Origin: Diplonema japonicum
Lineage: Eukaryota > Euglenozoa > Diplonemea > Diplonemida > Diplonemidae
Direction: 5' to 3'
DNA: 64,000 bases
Assembly (NCBI GenBank): GCA_964019335.1
Contig: OZ025652.1
Location: forward strand, 496,001-560,000
In this document: positions 21,210 to 31,514 of the stretch, piece by piece
Layout: every line of letters begins with the position of its first letter
How positions within the stretch are numbered: the first letter of the stretch is position 1
The notes under the pieces: model-generated
What the model was told of the DNA's origin: nothing
Database searches by the model: none
What the model saw: the letters and a program-made list of their open reading frames with translations, nothing else
Program-made: the position numbers and the translations under genes

Positions 21210-21428
21210 TTAGGTACCTGTGGGTGATCGGATCACAGGCTTTGTCTTGTAAAGGAGTTGCTTTTCTTCTTTTATTGCGTTTGTGCCTGGGTCGGTGTTT
21301 TCTAGAACGGTCACGCGGCCCATGCCGGCGAGCCCTCGGACGCCTTTCTCAGTGCGGACCATCACGCCCTTGCACTCGTTCTTCGTCGTGCTATACTCAG
21401 CACGATGCCCTTCGTTCGGAACGTTGCG
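21210..21428 (-). CDS. Small unrecognised coding stretch, probably the 3' exon of a short gene
   Basis: On the minus strand a frame open from 21428 ends in TAA at 21210-21212 and reads as balanced protein: VPNEGHRAEYSTTKNECKGV, then MVRTEKGVRGLAGMGRVTVL, then ENTDPGTNAIKEEKQLLYKT. The first in-frame ATG is at 21362 and would give 50 aa, but the clean sequence extends upstream of it to an in-frame TGA. A first exon or a one-base error upstream is therefore likely; another ATG at about 21435 lies in a different frame. Composition and codon use are coding-like compared with the surrounding homopolymers. I do not recognise the family. Confidence 0.4.
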   Translation of the reverse strand, partial: RNVPNEGHRAEYSTTKNECKGVMVRTEKGVRGLAGMGRVTVLENTDPGTNAIKEEKQLLYKTKPVIRSPTGT

Positions 21429-21746
21429 TCACCATTCTCTCCTTTTACATAGTCCTTGGTTCAAAGTGTAATAGAGAGGCATGCATTTTTTTTTTTTTTT
21501 TTAATTTGCCCCTTTTCTTTGGAGGATTTGTTAAACGATGGTGAGAAAAAAAAAACTCCACAACAAAAAAAAAAAATAATAATAACAGTAATAAACTAAT
21601 GATGAGTTTTTTTTTTTTGTTTTGACCAATTTTGACGAAGTAAGAAGAGGGGAAAACAAACAAAAAAAAATAAATGATCCGGGAAAAAAAAAAAAAGGAA
21701 AAAAGAGGGCTAGATGATTTTTTTTTTTTTTTTCTTTTGATATTTC
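21429..21746. other. A/T-rich intergenic spacer
   Basis: The stretch consists mainly of poly(T) and poly(A) runs between the small coding stretch and the LTV1 stop codon. No feature is recognised. Confidence 0.4.
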
Positions 21747-22114
21747 TTAACGCAAGGACAATGTGGCTTTTTGTTGTTTTGCGGTGGGGTCCAGGAATCG
21801 CTGGCGGATGGTTTCTGCTTTGTAAGCCTCCTTCATCCCCTTTTTCGCGGCACGCATTAGTTTCTGGTCTTCCTTTATTTGCTTCTTTCGCGCCCGCTTC
21901 TCATCCGCTGTTTCATGCTTGCACCTTTTCACAGTGGTATCGATGACAGTTATCATGCTTTCACCCACACTCCCTTCTTGTTCTTGACTGTCTGCCTCGC
22001 TGTCTACATCACTCTTGTTGGCTGTTTGATCGTCTTTTCTCAGGGTATCTAGTGCAGGTGCTTCACCCAGCGCGTTAAGGTTTTTGCTTGTCAATTTATC
22101 TTGCCTTATCTGCG

Positions 22115-22156
<42 letters not shown>

Positions 22157-22250
22157 AAAAATACCAAAACACCAGTCCGCGCGTTGATCTTTATTTTCCC
22201 TTTTTCAGCGGCGATAACGGTGGGGTGGTTCTGTGATTTTTTTTTCTTTG

Positions 22251-22282
<32 letters not shown>

Positions 22283-23151
22283 CTAAAGTCGACATGGTTG
22301 TCAGCACCGTTTGGCAGTCCCACTTCTCCTCGTGAGTGTCTTTGATGGTCACATATTCATATGTTTCTGTCTCGTCGTCGACTTCCTCCCCTCGTTCTAT
22401 CTTCGCTTGCTTCGCCGCCTCCTCCAGTTTTATTCTCTCCAACGCCACCATTCTCGCTTCATCCATCCCTGCCTCGTAGTCGTCCGCGAAATCCACGTCT
22501 TTTTTAGACGTTAGAACGGTAAGGAACTGCCCGCCGGCCTTTTCGTGGAAGACTTCTTCTCCTGTTGACTGCAGACTGTGTTGTCTTTTTTTTTTTTTTT
22601 TCACCATACTTTTTCATAAATTCTCCTTCGTGCTTGGTGTTAGGACCATCGACGAAGTGGCCTTCCTTGCGAGCAGCGACGAATTCCTGCAAAGCAGGGA
22701 CATATGCGTCGATTGGTAGCAGCCCTTCTGTGCGTGGGTCGTTTTCTTCAACTTCCATATCGTGTGCTTTGTACTCATTGTGCATCATGGCTTCAAATTC
22801 ATCGTCGACGTCTCTGCCGCCTGCTTCGTGCTTCGGGTAGTCATCGATCTCTTCTTCTTCCTCTTCTTCCCCTTCCATCATCTGTTTGATCCAGTCTTGG
22901 TCGAAATCCGCTTCGACTTCGTCTTCGAACAGCCCTGCCTCCACAGTGTCGTCTGGGTTGTGCATGTCGTACTGGTAAGTCATGTTTTCTTTCAAGATGT
23001 CTCCCTCGTACCCTTTTGTTCTTTTCGCCCCTGCTGCCACGTGCACCATTGTTGCCGCGGTCTTCTCATCTTCATAACTAGGGTCTTCGTGTGACTTGTG
23101 CACCAATTTGTACGTTGACGCCTTTTTCGGATCTATGAACTTTTTACCCAT
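21747..23151 (-). CDS. LTV1: LTV1, 40S ribosomal subunit assembly factor (418 aa, four exons)
   Basis: The exons are 23151-22605, 22561-22281, 22230-22165 and 22109-21747, with introns of 43, 50 and 55 nt; the total is 1257 nt. The start MGKKFIDPKKASTYKLVHKS is the family's signature N-terminus. The middle is highly acidic (EGEEEEEEEIDDYPK). The conserved WDCQTVLTTMSTLE is joined by splicing to NHPTVIAAEKGKIKINARTG, as in animal and yeast LTV1, and the C-terminus is a basic coiled region. LTV1 helps pre-40S export and placement of Rps3/Rps10. Introns 2 and 3 consist mostly of long T or A homopolymers. The donor choice for intron 3 (GTATTT) is the one that keeps the frame and the total divisible by three. 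Confidence 0.9.
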
Positions 23152-23234
23152 TTTTTGTGTGGTGTGTATTCAATTCCTTGTTGGGGTGGGGGGGTTTTGG
23201 GTGGGAAAAAAAAAAAAAAAAAAAAAAATAGTGG

Positions 23235-24185
23235 TCACAAAGCATCCGCCCCAATGGGTATCGTATTCAGCACCTCGTCCGGGACGTCGGGCGGGTCCTT
23301 GCAGTCCGGGTTTTTTCGGAACGCCAGGCAGATTATCTTCTTCCGTATGTCCTGCGCGATTCTCGTGAAACCCAAAGCGGCAGCTGCTTTGTTCCAGTGG
23401 TTCAGCCATTCGAGGTTCTTCTTCCCAACAGTACGCGGGGTGATCACAAGCAGAACACCGTTCTGCCGCAGCGCTCGGAACGCGTTTTGAAAGCATCTAA
23501 AGCGCATCACAGGACACGGCATGTACGAGAGCAGCAAACTGAACACAACTACATCAAATCCTTGGTAAGGCAAGCTTGTAACAGTAAGCGGCGGGGACTG
23601 CTTCAAGGTGTCTGAAAAGACAACGTTAGTGAAATCGCACGTTAGCACTGATGAGTCTTTAGCAGGGCAGAGGTCGAGTGCTGTGACATCAAAATTGTGC
23701 TCTGCGCTATGGAGTGCGAATGGGTTGTAGCAGGACCCAACATCTAGAAGCCTCAATGGTGTGTCATCGGGGATGCCCCACTGTTCTGCGAGCTTCTCTT
23801 TAAGAGCACTTTCTTTGTCCTTTGGTAACGGTTCGTTGTGCTCGTCGAAATATTTCCGTTTCTCTGGTTTCAAAAGTTGCAGTACTAACCCACTGGAAGT
23901 GTCTTCGACTCTCGCCTTCTTCGCACCTGTTGCGTTTGTTCCCTTGAAGTACTTCAATGCAAACTCCACTCCCCATTTCACCCTCTCTGGCACCTCGTCT
24001 CCCTCCTTCCACGTCTCCCCAAGGTCCTTCATTGCAGCCGCGTATTTCTCCAACCCTTCACCGTTTTTCTTGTTCTCTTCCCACACTTCACTCAGGGTTT
24101 TGCCCTCCCGCACTCTCTTCCTCATCTCTGCATGGTGGCCCTTGATCACGTCCCTCTCCAACGGCTCTTTTTCCGGTTCCGTCAT
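23235..24185 (-). CDS. SAMTOR: SAMTOR/BMT2-family SAM-binding methyltransferase-like protein (316 aa)
   Basis: A single frame from the ATG at 24185. Seen: an N-terminal helical region including LEKYAAAMKDLG; the Rossmann SAM-binding motif LRLLDVGSCYNPFAL near residue 145; VTALDLCPA (the acidic ribose ligand); CDFTN; and FDVVVFSLLLSYMPCPVMR followed by NGVLLVITP. These blocks follow animal SAMTOR closely, notably DVGSCxNPF and VVFSLLLSY. Family knowledge: SAMTOR senses S-adenosylmethionine and restrains TORC1 through GATOR1/KICSTOR, whereas the yeast relative Bmt2 methylates 25S rRNA. Either role is possible here. A TOR kinase gene lies about 7 kb upstream on the same strand. A pyrimidine tract plus AG precedes the ATG. 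Confidence 0.85.
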   Translation of the reverse strand: MTEPEKEPLERDVIKGHHAEMRKRVREGKTLSEVWEENKKNGEGLEKYAAAMKDLGETWKEGDEVPERVKWGVEFALKYFKGTNATGAKKARVEDTSSGLVLQLLKPEKRKYFDEHNEPLPKDKESALKEKLAEQWGIPDDTPLRLLDVGSCYNPFALHSAEHNFDVTALDLCPAKDSSVLTCDFTNVVFSDTLKQSPPLTVTSLPYQGFDVVVFSLLLSYMPCPVMRFRCFQNAFRALRQNGVLLVITPRTVGKKNLEWLNHWNKAAAALGFTRIAQDIRKKIICLAFRKNPDCKDPPDVPDEVLNTIPIGADAL

Positions 24186-24203
24186 CGGCTCTGTGTGTGC
24201 TTT

Positions 24204-24239
24204 CTAGTCATCGCAGAAAGAGGAAAGAAAGAAAGACTT
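24204..24239 (-). promoter_or_regulatory. Candidate trans-splice acceptor for the SAMTOR-like gene
   Basis: On the coding strand a CTTT-repeat pyrimidine tract (CTTTCTTTCTTTCCTCTTTC) is followed by GACTAG, and the ATG comes 18 nt later. This fits a spliced-leader acceptor, but it is inference from sequence only. Confidence 0.4.
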
Positions 24240-24345
24240 AGCACGGATCAGGCTAATCTAATAAAAAGAGAAGAAAAGGAGAAAAACACATAACTATGTT
24301 TAGATCTAGAAGTGGGGTAAAAAAAAAAAAGAAGAAGGGGATAAC

Positions 24346-24384
<39 letters not shown>

Positions 24385-24479
24385 GGGGGGACTGAGGTTA
24401 AGGGAAAAGATCGTTCTAAGGATTAAGGGCAGGGGGGGGAGGGAGGGGGAGAAAAAATAAAGGAAACTCTATCTATCCC

Positions 24480-27400
24480 TCATGCAACCAACTGTGTAAC
24501 ATCCCACTTGACGAGCTCGAAGTCATGCCGGCTCCCACTTACAGAGAAGAAGCACCTCCCTGTGGGATCGAAGGCGGCAGCGGTGATGGGAGTGATGTGG
24601 CCATCGATTTCTTGGATAGTGTGGTACTCGTAATCGCAGAGCGTGAGACGAGAGGTGGAGGGCCCCCAGAGGGCGACATACACCTTGTCAGGGGAGAGGA
24701 GGAAGGACGTGTACGAAGAAGGGAGGTGGATTGTGTTGATGACGGAGAGGCTATCGTAGTCGAAAATGATGAGCTGGTCGGATTGAAGGAACACAACCGC
24801 ATCGCCGTCGCTGGTTAGCTGCGCATCAGGAGAAAACTCTCGAGGGGTGAAGGATGCCACCACCGAGAACTCAACGTCCTCCCCTCGCTCCAACACTGTT
24901 AACGTCCCTTTCTGCACCGACTTGTGTAGGATCTTTTCTCCGGCGTGCTGTGCCACCCTCAAGACTGAGGGCCCATCCTCACCTGGCTCAACGATAACCA
25001 AAGCGTTGTCCCTCTCCATGACATTCAGGAAGTACACCCCCCCGTTCACGTCCCCTACGATCAGCTCGTCTTCCATGCCCCACACCATGTCGCTCACAGA
25101 GTTCTCCGACAGTTTGAACCTGTGCCGCTCCTTGAGTTTCTTTGTCCCGTCTGTGCACATAATACTGATACATCCATCGGCCTCACCTGTCACCACTTCC
25201 AGAGTCTCGTGGATTGCAAGCGCCTTAACCTCACTCCTCGTCACTCCGCTTGCGATGTACGCCCCGCTGACATGCCACAACCCTACCACTGTATTCGATG
25301 CGACTGCTACGAAGTTGGCCCCGCAGTAAAGGTACTTAGGGTCTGTGTCGAAGGTGGGCAGCTCTTTGTAAAGCATTCCCTCGTCGCCGACGAGGCTCCA
25401 CACAGAGCCCTCCCCGGTAGTCACGAGGCACTGCTTTGGCGTGCTTTGCAGCAGGCAAGGTGTGCACCGTGGGACACCGCTCCCCACGTTGACCCTACCG
25501 ATCACAGTGAGGTTTATTCCCTCTTCGTTGCGGCTGACGCACATCAGCGTGACGCAAGGGTGTCCATGAGAGCCAGTGGCATACAAGGTCTTGCCAGTGA
25601 AGCACAGCCCCGTGACGGGACCTCTACCTTCGTTCAGCAGGTATTTGTACTTCAGAAGTGGTTTGTGTGTTGGGTCGATAATCCAACACATCAGCCACCC
25701 ATCGCACCCGCCTGTCCACACTGAGTTCTCGCCTACCTCATTCACGCAGCATTGCAGACCCACAACAAGAGTCGAGAACCACATGTTCCCCCTCGCAAAG
25801 CACGAAGTAATGGTCTTTTGCGACACCATCACAAACCCGTCAGGAACAGGAACAGCTTCTGTAACACCACTTATGTCTTTCTTTACCACGACACCAATAG
25901 TCATGCCAGTGACAAAGACGGCATTTTGCCCCACCACAAGCAGCGTGTCGTCACTACCCCAGGCAAGGGATTGTATGTATGCTGTTTCCACTGTCTTAGA
26001 CCCCAGACACAGGTAGGTGCCACCCGCCAGGTCCCAGAAGGCCACAGTAGCCGGTGCATCTGTGTAGTGCAGTGCTACAGCTATCGTTGACTTATCAGTG
26101 TTTGTAGTGATGGTAGTTATGTAGCCGGTGTTCAAGAGAAGCTTCACACTATGTGACTCAGCTTCTTCTATAGCTAGAATCCCGCCACTAGCTACACCGA
26201 TGCCGTTCTGCAGAGAAACAACCGAACTGGGCGCTGATGTGTTGCACCCCAATGAGTTGAGCGGAGTCATGCCGCTGCATAGCTCGTCCGGTGTGTAAGG
26301 GGAAGGGGTGAGCTCAAACACCCTTACCTGTTCAGATGGAAACATTTTCGTTCCCTGATGCATAGTACCGGTAGGTTCCGCAGTTGAGATGTTGATGGTC
26401 AATGACGAGGGGTCGGCGAGGGGCCGAGGGATGTAAGGCGACTGGGGCGAACGCGAGGGAGACCGGAGCAAGTTTCTTCGGGGAGTGGGGGCTACCATCG
26501 AATGAATTTTGTTGGGATCAGCTAAAAACTCCCAAAAGGCAATGGCACCGTTTGCGTCTGCTGTCAGGAGTTGTGTGGAGTCCGGTGACCACGCCGCGGC
26601 GAGGAACTTACTTGAGTGCGCAGGGTACCTGACCACTTTGTGCGTTGTGGGTATCGGGTGCGGCGACACTGCAACACTTGAGGAACTGGAGCCGCATGCA
26701 TTGCATGCCACCCAATTCCCCGCACCTGACATGGCCAAGAGACCGCCACACTTCCCCCCACCGCTCCTCCCTAGCCTCTCCACGCGTATTGCGGGAGACG
26801 GCACACCAAAATCCAGTTCTTCTGGTGCGGGTGGTTGTGGCAGTGGTTCAGGCAACTTCCATTGCACCACATACCCTTCGGACGTGGCAGCGGCCAGGGT
26901 CCCACCTGCCCCGAATGCAATATCCGTGATGCAGCCGGCAGAACCCGCGTCGGGATCAAAGTCCTGCACCACCCCAATTTCGTAGCCGTACTCAGCTTCG
27001 AACAGGCTGATGGTACTCCCGTTAGGGCCAATGGTCGCAAGATGCAAACCGTCCATCGACTCTGCGAGAGCTACCTCCTTGCAGGGATAGAGGAAACGAG
27101 AGATGCGGGAGATGTGGTAGCCGTGGCGGGCATCAGCAAAGCAGATTTGGTACATGTCCACAGAGGCAAGCCATTTACGGTTTTTGGTGTACTTGATCTG
27201 CTTAACATCCGACGTGTGGGACGTGTGGGAGGCGAGAAGGCAGCGGTGGTCCGCATCGAACAACCGCACGACACCCTTCGTGAACCCAACAGCAAGCACC
27301 GCAGTGTTCGGGTCTGGCAGCCAATCAACGCACAACGGTGTGATGTCATTTGCGCTTGACCGAGCACGGGGCTTGCTGGTGCTCTCCTCTAGCGTGGTGT

Positions 27401-29342
27401 CCATGAGGGGGAGGGTTTGCGACGTTGCATGCGAATCAAGAGGCTGCAGTCCTGAAGCAGGGTAGGACTTTTGGTTCAACATTTTGCAGTCATATTTCGC
27501 AATGCACTGAGTGGTCTCTGTGTTCCACACCCTTATGGTGTTGTCAGTCGACACAGAGACGACCATCGGTCTGGAGCCGTGGAACTTCAGCATCGTGACT
27601 GGTTGGTTGTGGCAGTGCTGCAGAGTGAACAGATTCTTGGTGGGGAAGTCAAGGATGGCGACGGATGCTGAGGCGGTCAGGGCAGCCACCATCATGCCGT
27701 CACGCGAGACATCGATGAAAGGCACGTGTTCTTCAAGACGTGTCTCAATGGTGAAGGACGAGAAGTCGAGGGGCCACAGGCGCATGTAGCCATCTTTGCC
27801 TGATGTTGCGCAAATTCCTCCGCACGGTGACACGCAGGTCACAGGGCCGTCGTGCACACGGCACACCTGGACAGTGGTCATGGCGTTGTAGTCAATGACG
27901 TGCATGTAGCCCTCAGCAGTGCCCGCATACAGGTTCAGCATGCCGTGTGGGAGGGCTCGGTGCGTTGGCTCGAATGCTGCATATGTGTAGCGATGATGCC
28001 GCACTTTGTCCGTCACGCAGCGCGACCTCAGCGTGTTGTTGTGCACACGCCAGAACCGAAGGGTGCTGCTCCCATCACATGTCACGAACTTCGCAGCATC
28101 CTGTGGGACGAACACAGCCTGCGATGCGTCAGCTTCAGTAGCCTGCTTTACCACAACGCTAGGTGAGCCTTGCACACCTATATCTAGCAACACAAACATT
28201 GCCCTCTTCTTATCATTCTTCCCAAGCACTAAGCACGTGTTCATCGTGTCGCTGATGCACCCCGTCACCACCTCGGTTACGCCCTGTTCCTTCAAGCTAA
28301 CAGTGCAAAAAAGGTTTTTAGAAACAATGTCCCACAACCGAAGCACAGGGGGCGTGTTCTGCAAGGAGCCGAGGGTCCTCTTGTTGAAGTCAGAGAATAT
28401 GTTGGTAACATCCCTCGTGTGTCCTGTGAAATAGGTCTGCAAGCGTGTCTTGGTGTCCGTTTCGATGATCGTGTGCCCTGCGGCCCACATGACTTTTTCC
28501 CCCCTTCCGAAGAGGATCTGCCGTACTGACGCGTGGAGGAGGTACGACAGCTTCAACAAAGGGCGATCGTCTTCCTGCGACAGTAAGGATACGTTGGTGG
28601 GTGTGCTGACAGATGCAGCGGCTTGCGAAGGGCCTCGTTTGCTGCCGGGTGTCGAGATGTAGGAGCGTGCGCGGCTTTGCTGGTGCATGGGCTTAGGTGC
28701 CAATGGGGCAGGATCGTCGTGATCAGGGGGATTAATCCAGTACCAGTCGTATTGATCGGACCAGGCCCTTCCCTCGCATGGAAAGGCAGCTTCGTAGGGT
28801 AGCGTCTCTGGGGTGTAGATAAGCCCTGACGTCAAGATGGTTCGTACGGAGAGAGAAGAGCAAACTTGAATGGACTTCAAGTGTTTGAAGAGCTGGTTGG
28901 GGTAGTGGATGGCAAAGAGCATCTCAAGGTCAGTAGCAATCACACTCCACCTCCCTATCTCTGGTAGTGGGACTTTGAACTGTGTGCTGCCTGTTTTGAT
29001 CTCCTTGAAAGTATTTGAAAAGCTGATCCTTACTGCAGGTCCGCTGCTTGTCGCCACCTCCAAGTGGATCACATTGTGCTTTGCGGGGTTGCCCCTCAGC
29101 AGCATGTACACAAACCTGCCGGTCAGCATCAGAGACTCTCCATCCTTCGGGAACATTATACTGTTGTTGAAAGGGATGTCGCCCTTCAAGTTCCACACCC
29201 TTCTGTGCAGGCTGGGATCCGTCACTTGAGAGGCATCCCCTCGGACGGTAAGCTTCCTTGTCACATCGAAAGTTGGCAGTTTGAAGACATTGACAAATGG
29301 GTACTGTTCTAACGGTGCTATGCTGCTACGCAGCCTTCCCAT
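24480..29342 (-). CDS. WDR90: WDR90/POC16-like centriole protein: CFA20 domain plus WD40 repeats (1620 aa)
   Basis: An intronless frame from the ATG at 29342. Residues 1-190 form a CFA20/DUF667-type domain (YPFVNVFKLP, then HRRVWNLKGDIP, then HLEVATSSGPAVRISFSN). From about 270 to the end there are many WD40 repeats, for example VTCVSPCGGICATSGKDGYM and VTMLKFHGSRPMVVSVSTDN, each followed by an RLW or RVW strand. The combination of an N-terminal CFA20 domain and a very long WD40 array is diagnostic of WDR90 (POC16 in Chlamydomonas), which binds the inner junction of centriolar and basal-body microtubules. Human WDR90 is of similar size (about 1750). A clear pyrimidine tract plus AG ends only 6 nt before the ATG. 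Confidence 0.9.
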   Translation of the reverse strand: MGRLRSSIAPLEQYPFVNVFKLPTFDVTRKLTVRGDASQVTDPSLHRRVWNLKGDIPFNNSIMFPKDGESLMLTGRFVYMLLRGNPAKHNVIHLEVATSSGPAVRISFSNTFKEIKTGSTQFKVPLPEIGRWSVIATDLEMLFAIHYPNQLFKHLKSIQVCSSLSVRTILTSGLIYTPETLPYEAAFPCEGRAWSDQYDWYWINPPDHDDPAPLAPKPMHQQSRARSYISTPGSKRGPSQAAASVSTPTNVSLLSQEDDRPLLKLSYLLHASVRQILFGRGEKVMWAAGHTIIETDTKTRLQTYFTGHTRDVTNIFSDFNKRTLGSLQNTPPVLRLWDIVSKNLFCTVSLKEQGVTEVVTGCISDTMNTCLVLGKNDKKRAMFVLLDIGVQGSPSVVVKQATEADASQAVFVPQDAAKFVTCDGSSTLRFWRVHNNTLRSRCVTDKVRHHRYTYAAFEPTHRALPHGMLNLYAGTAEGYMHVIDYNAMTTVQVCRVHDGPVTCVSPCGGICATSGKDGYMRLWPLDFSSFTIETRLEEHVPFIDVSRDGMMVAALTASASVAILDFPTKNLFTLQHCHNQPVTMLKFHGSRPMVVSVSTDNTIRVWNTETTQCIAKYDCKMLNQKSYPASGLQPLDSHATSQTLPLMDTTLEESTSKPRARSSANDITPLCVDWLPDPNTAVLAVGFTKGVVRLFDADHRCLLASHTSHTSDVKQIKYTKNRKWLASVDMYQICFADARHGYHISRISRFLYPCKEVALAESMDGLHLATIGPNGSTISLFEAEYGYEIGVVQDFDPDAGSAGCITDIAFGAGGTLAAATSEGYVVQWKLPEPLPQPPAPEELDFGVPSPAIRVERLGRSGGGKCGGLLAMSGAGNWVACNACGSSSSSVAVSPHPIPTTHKVVRYPAHSSKFLAAAWSPDSTQLLTADANGAIAFWEFLADPNKIHSMVAPTPRRNLLRSPSRSPQSPYIPRPLADPSSLTINISTAEPTGTMHQGTKMFPSEQVRVFELTPSPYTPDELCSGMTPLNSLGCNTSAPSSVVSLQNGIGVASGGILAIEEAESHSVKLLLNTGYITTITTNTDKSTIAVALHYTDAPATVAFWDLAGGTYLCLGSKTVETAYIQSLAWGSDDTLLVVGQNAVFVTGMTIGVVVKKDISGVTEAVPVPDGFVMVSQKTITSCFARGNMWFSTLVVGLQCCVNEVGENSVWTGGCDGWLMCWIIDPTHKPLLKYKYLLNEGRGPVTGLCFTGKTLYATGSHGHPCVTLMCVSRNEEGINLTVIGRVNVGSGVPRCTPCLLQSTPKQCLVTTGEGSVWSLVGDEGMLYKELPTFDTDPKYLYCGANFVAVASNTVVGLWHVSGAYIASGVTRSEVKALAIHETLEVVTGEADGCISIMCTDGTKKLKERHRFKLSENSVSDMVWGMEDELIVGDVNGGVYFLNVMERDNALVIVEPGEDGPSVLRVAQHAGEKILHKSVQKGTLTVLERGEDVEFSVVASFTPREFSPDAQLTSDGDAVVFLQSDQLIIFDYDSLSVINTIHLPSSYTSFLLSPDKVYVALWGPSTSRLTLCDYEYHTIQEIDGHITPITAAAFDPTGRCFFSVSGSRHDFELVKWDVTQLVA

Positions 29343-29348
29343 CCCCGC

Positions 29349-29402
29349 CTGTGATACGATGCATATACAGATGAACCATTAGAAAAAAGAAGACAAAAGA
29401 AA
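29349..29402 (-). promoter_or_regulatory. Candidate trans-splice acceptor for the WDR90-like gene
   Basis: The coding strand has TTTCTTTTGTCTTCTTTTTT, then about 30 nt ending in CGTATCACAG, and the ATG 6 nt further on. A leader this short is plausible only if a spliced leader is added. It lies in the 133-nt gap between two same-strand genes. Confidence 0.5.
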
Positions 29403-29475
29403 TAATAATCTATAATTTTTTTCTATGGAGTTACACGGAACAAAAAAAAGAAGAAACAAGGGTAACAAAAGGGTT

Positions 29476-30768
29476 TTACAACAACGACTGCTTTCTTGCG
29501 ATTTCCTTCGGCATAACGATCGGTGTCTGAGGTCCTTGTTGAGACAGCACAGGGGATCTCCCCCTGCCTTCCGTGGTCAGGATAGTAGGCGGAATGTGAG
29601 CCGGTTGTGGGGGTGGGGCGGGGAAATTCTCCTTGAAGATATAGTGGCCTTCCTCTGTGACACCCATAACGTCCCATCCACCACCCCTGTTGTTCCACGG
29701 TACTGCTGCAACAGGTTGCGAAGCTAATGTCTTGTTGTGTTGGAGGACTGGCATGGGGCCTGCAGGGGAAACCTTGGGGACCCTGTGTGTGTCTTCCACC
29801 GGCCAAGGTTTTCTTGGGTTTGGTGCTTGGAACGCCTGGAGCTGTGTCACTTGCTTTAATTCGTTAAATGCCACCTGCAGCTTCTGCCGCGATCGTTTCT
29901 CCTCTTTGTACGTCTCGATGTAAAGTTCAATGTACCTCATCTGCAGCTCGGCGGTGCGTGTCTCAAGCTCACGCTCGCGAAGCTTAGCTTGCAGGGATTT
30001 GATGAAAAGATCTTCCTGTGCATCTGCGGTTGGGTCCGGCAGGACGGGGTACCTCTCCATCATGTTGAGGTTGGACGGGATGTTGTACGGCAGGAGAGCG
30101 GCGACAGGGAAAAGCCACGACTCCCCGTCAGGGAAGGTCACATCGGCTGTTGTACATTGCGGCTTGGCAAAGACAACACGCCCGACTTTGTTGCCACCGC
30201 AGTACTTTGCCATGGCATCGTGCCAGGGGGCAGTACCGGTGAGACAGTGGCGCCGCACATCCGTCTCTGGTCGGACAAGGATATAACCCCCCACATTAAG
30301 TGCCACACCCAGGGAGTCTGCAGTACGCAGCTCATCAAGCTGCACATATGTCTGTGTGCCTTCTTCGCGTGAGACAGCTGTTTCACCATTTAGAAGCTTT
30401 CGCCGTTCGGCTTCGAACCGTGTGACGGGCTTCCTGTGAAGCTTCCCTGTGAGAGGGCAGAACGAGGCTTCATCTCTGTTCATCCCGCACAGATCACACA
30501 AATCGCCGCTGAGTATCTCCCCAACACTGCGGAGGGTGTTCGCGCTTGGCCCCTTTACACCAATGCCCTGTTCAAGTGCCGTGGGGGTTCCCATCCAGTC
30601 GTTCACAGCACCTGCGACCTCAATGTCCTCCACAAGAGATCTTTCCACACGTTCCATTCTCATGTGGACACCTTGCCTCACTCCGTGCAACCTTTTTCGC
30701 AGTTCTTCCTGCAACACCGCTCCTTCCTGCGGGACGCCCGGCCTAACGGATCCTGGTGTGACTGGCAT
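29476..30768 (-). CDS. Unknown protein with MIB/HERC2-like SH3-fold region and coiled coil (430 aa)
   Basis: A single frame from the ATG at 30768. I do not recognise an orthologue. Seen: a helical N-terminus; a small Cys cluster near residues 90-105 (CDLCG, then FCPLTGKLHRKP) that might bind zinc; a beta-rich segment at about 165-240 (GVALNVGGYILVRPE, then NKVGRVVFAKPQ, then VTFPDGESWLFPVAAL) resembling the SH3-like repeats of mind-bomb/HERC2 proteins; a charged coiled coil at 255-320; and a Pro-rich tail. The SH3-like call is tentative because it rests on a few motif residues. It lies between WDR90 and TOR on the same strand. Confidence 0.7.
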   Translation of the reverse strand: MPVTPGSVRPGVPQEGAVLQEELRKRLHGVRQGVHMRMERVERSLVEDIEVAGAVNDWMGTPTALEQGIGVKGPSANTLRSVGEILSGDLCDLCGMNRDEASFCPLTGKLHRKPVTRFEAERRKLLNGETAVSREEGTQTYVQLDELRTADSLGVALNVGGYILVRPETDVRRHCLTGTAPWHDAMAKYCGGNKVGRVVFAKPQCTTADVTFPDGESWLFPVAALLPYNIPSNLNMMERYPVLPDPTADAQEDLFIKSLQAKLRERELETRTAELQMRYIELYIETYKEEKRSRQKLQVAFNELKQVTQLQAFQAPNPRKPWPVEDTHRVPKVSPAGPMPVLQHNKTLASQPVAAVPWNNRGGGWDVMGVTEEGHYIFKENFPAPPPQPAHIPPTILTTEGRGRSPVLSQQGPQTPIVMPKEIARKQSLL

Positions 30769-30861
30769 ATTTTATTTGGATCCGTTTTTTGTGGAGGTCT
30801 ACACTCCCACACCTCTGTTTTTAATTGTTGTTTTTGTTTCAGGGGCATCGTGAAGAGAGTC

Positions 30862-30896
<35 letters not shown>

Positions 30897-31062
30897 TGTG
30901 CAGAAAGAAAAAAAAATAATTCACCGTGATGGGCGGAGAAGTGTTAGCAACAGCCCATAATAAAAAAAAAGATTTAAAAAAAAAAAACTCACTTAGAAGG
31001 CATATAAAGTCAATAAAATTTAAATGTAAAATGTTGTTATGCATAATAGAGGGTGCTATCTC

Positions 31063-31095
<33 letters not shown>

Positions 31096-31446
31096 AGTTG
31101 TCTCGTTCACGAAAGGGTATGCCAGCAAAAAAGAAGATGTACACGGCAGTAAGAACAAAACCATGGGGAAGGGGAAATAGAAAATGGAGGATCATGTGGC
31201 TGCGAGAGAAGGTCACCTTTGTTTGCATAAATAAATAGCTTCCTTTTTTGTTGTTCTTAGAAATTGGAATCAAAATCAAAAAAAAAAAAAAAAAAAAGCA
31301 AGGTGGTTTTCCAGAGGCCAGATAAAAACAAACAAAACAAAGATACTTTTTTTTTTTTTTTTTCGCGCCCTCATTTTTTATTCCGTACAGGAAAAAGAAA
31401 AAAAAAAAAAAAAAAGAAAGAAAAAAAAAAAAAAAAAATGCCTTCT

Positions 31447-31490
<44 letters not shown>

Positions 31491-31514
31491 CCCGTAACTG
31501 ATGAAAAAGAAATT
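30769..31514. other. Homopolymer-rich spacer downstream of TOR
   Basis: Long A and T runs (30869-30893, 31062-31090, 31280-31298, 31395-31490) dominate. No gene, RNA or repeat unit is recognised. Part of it is probably the TOR 3' untranslated region. Confidence 0.5.
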
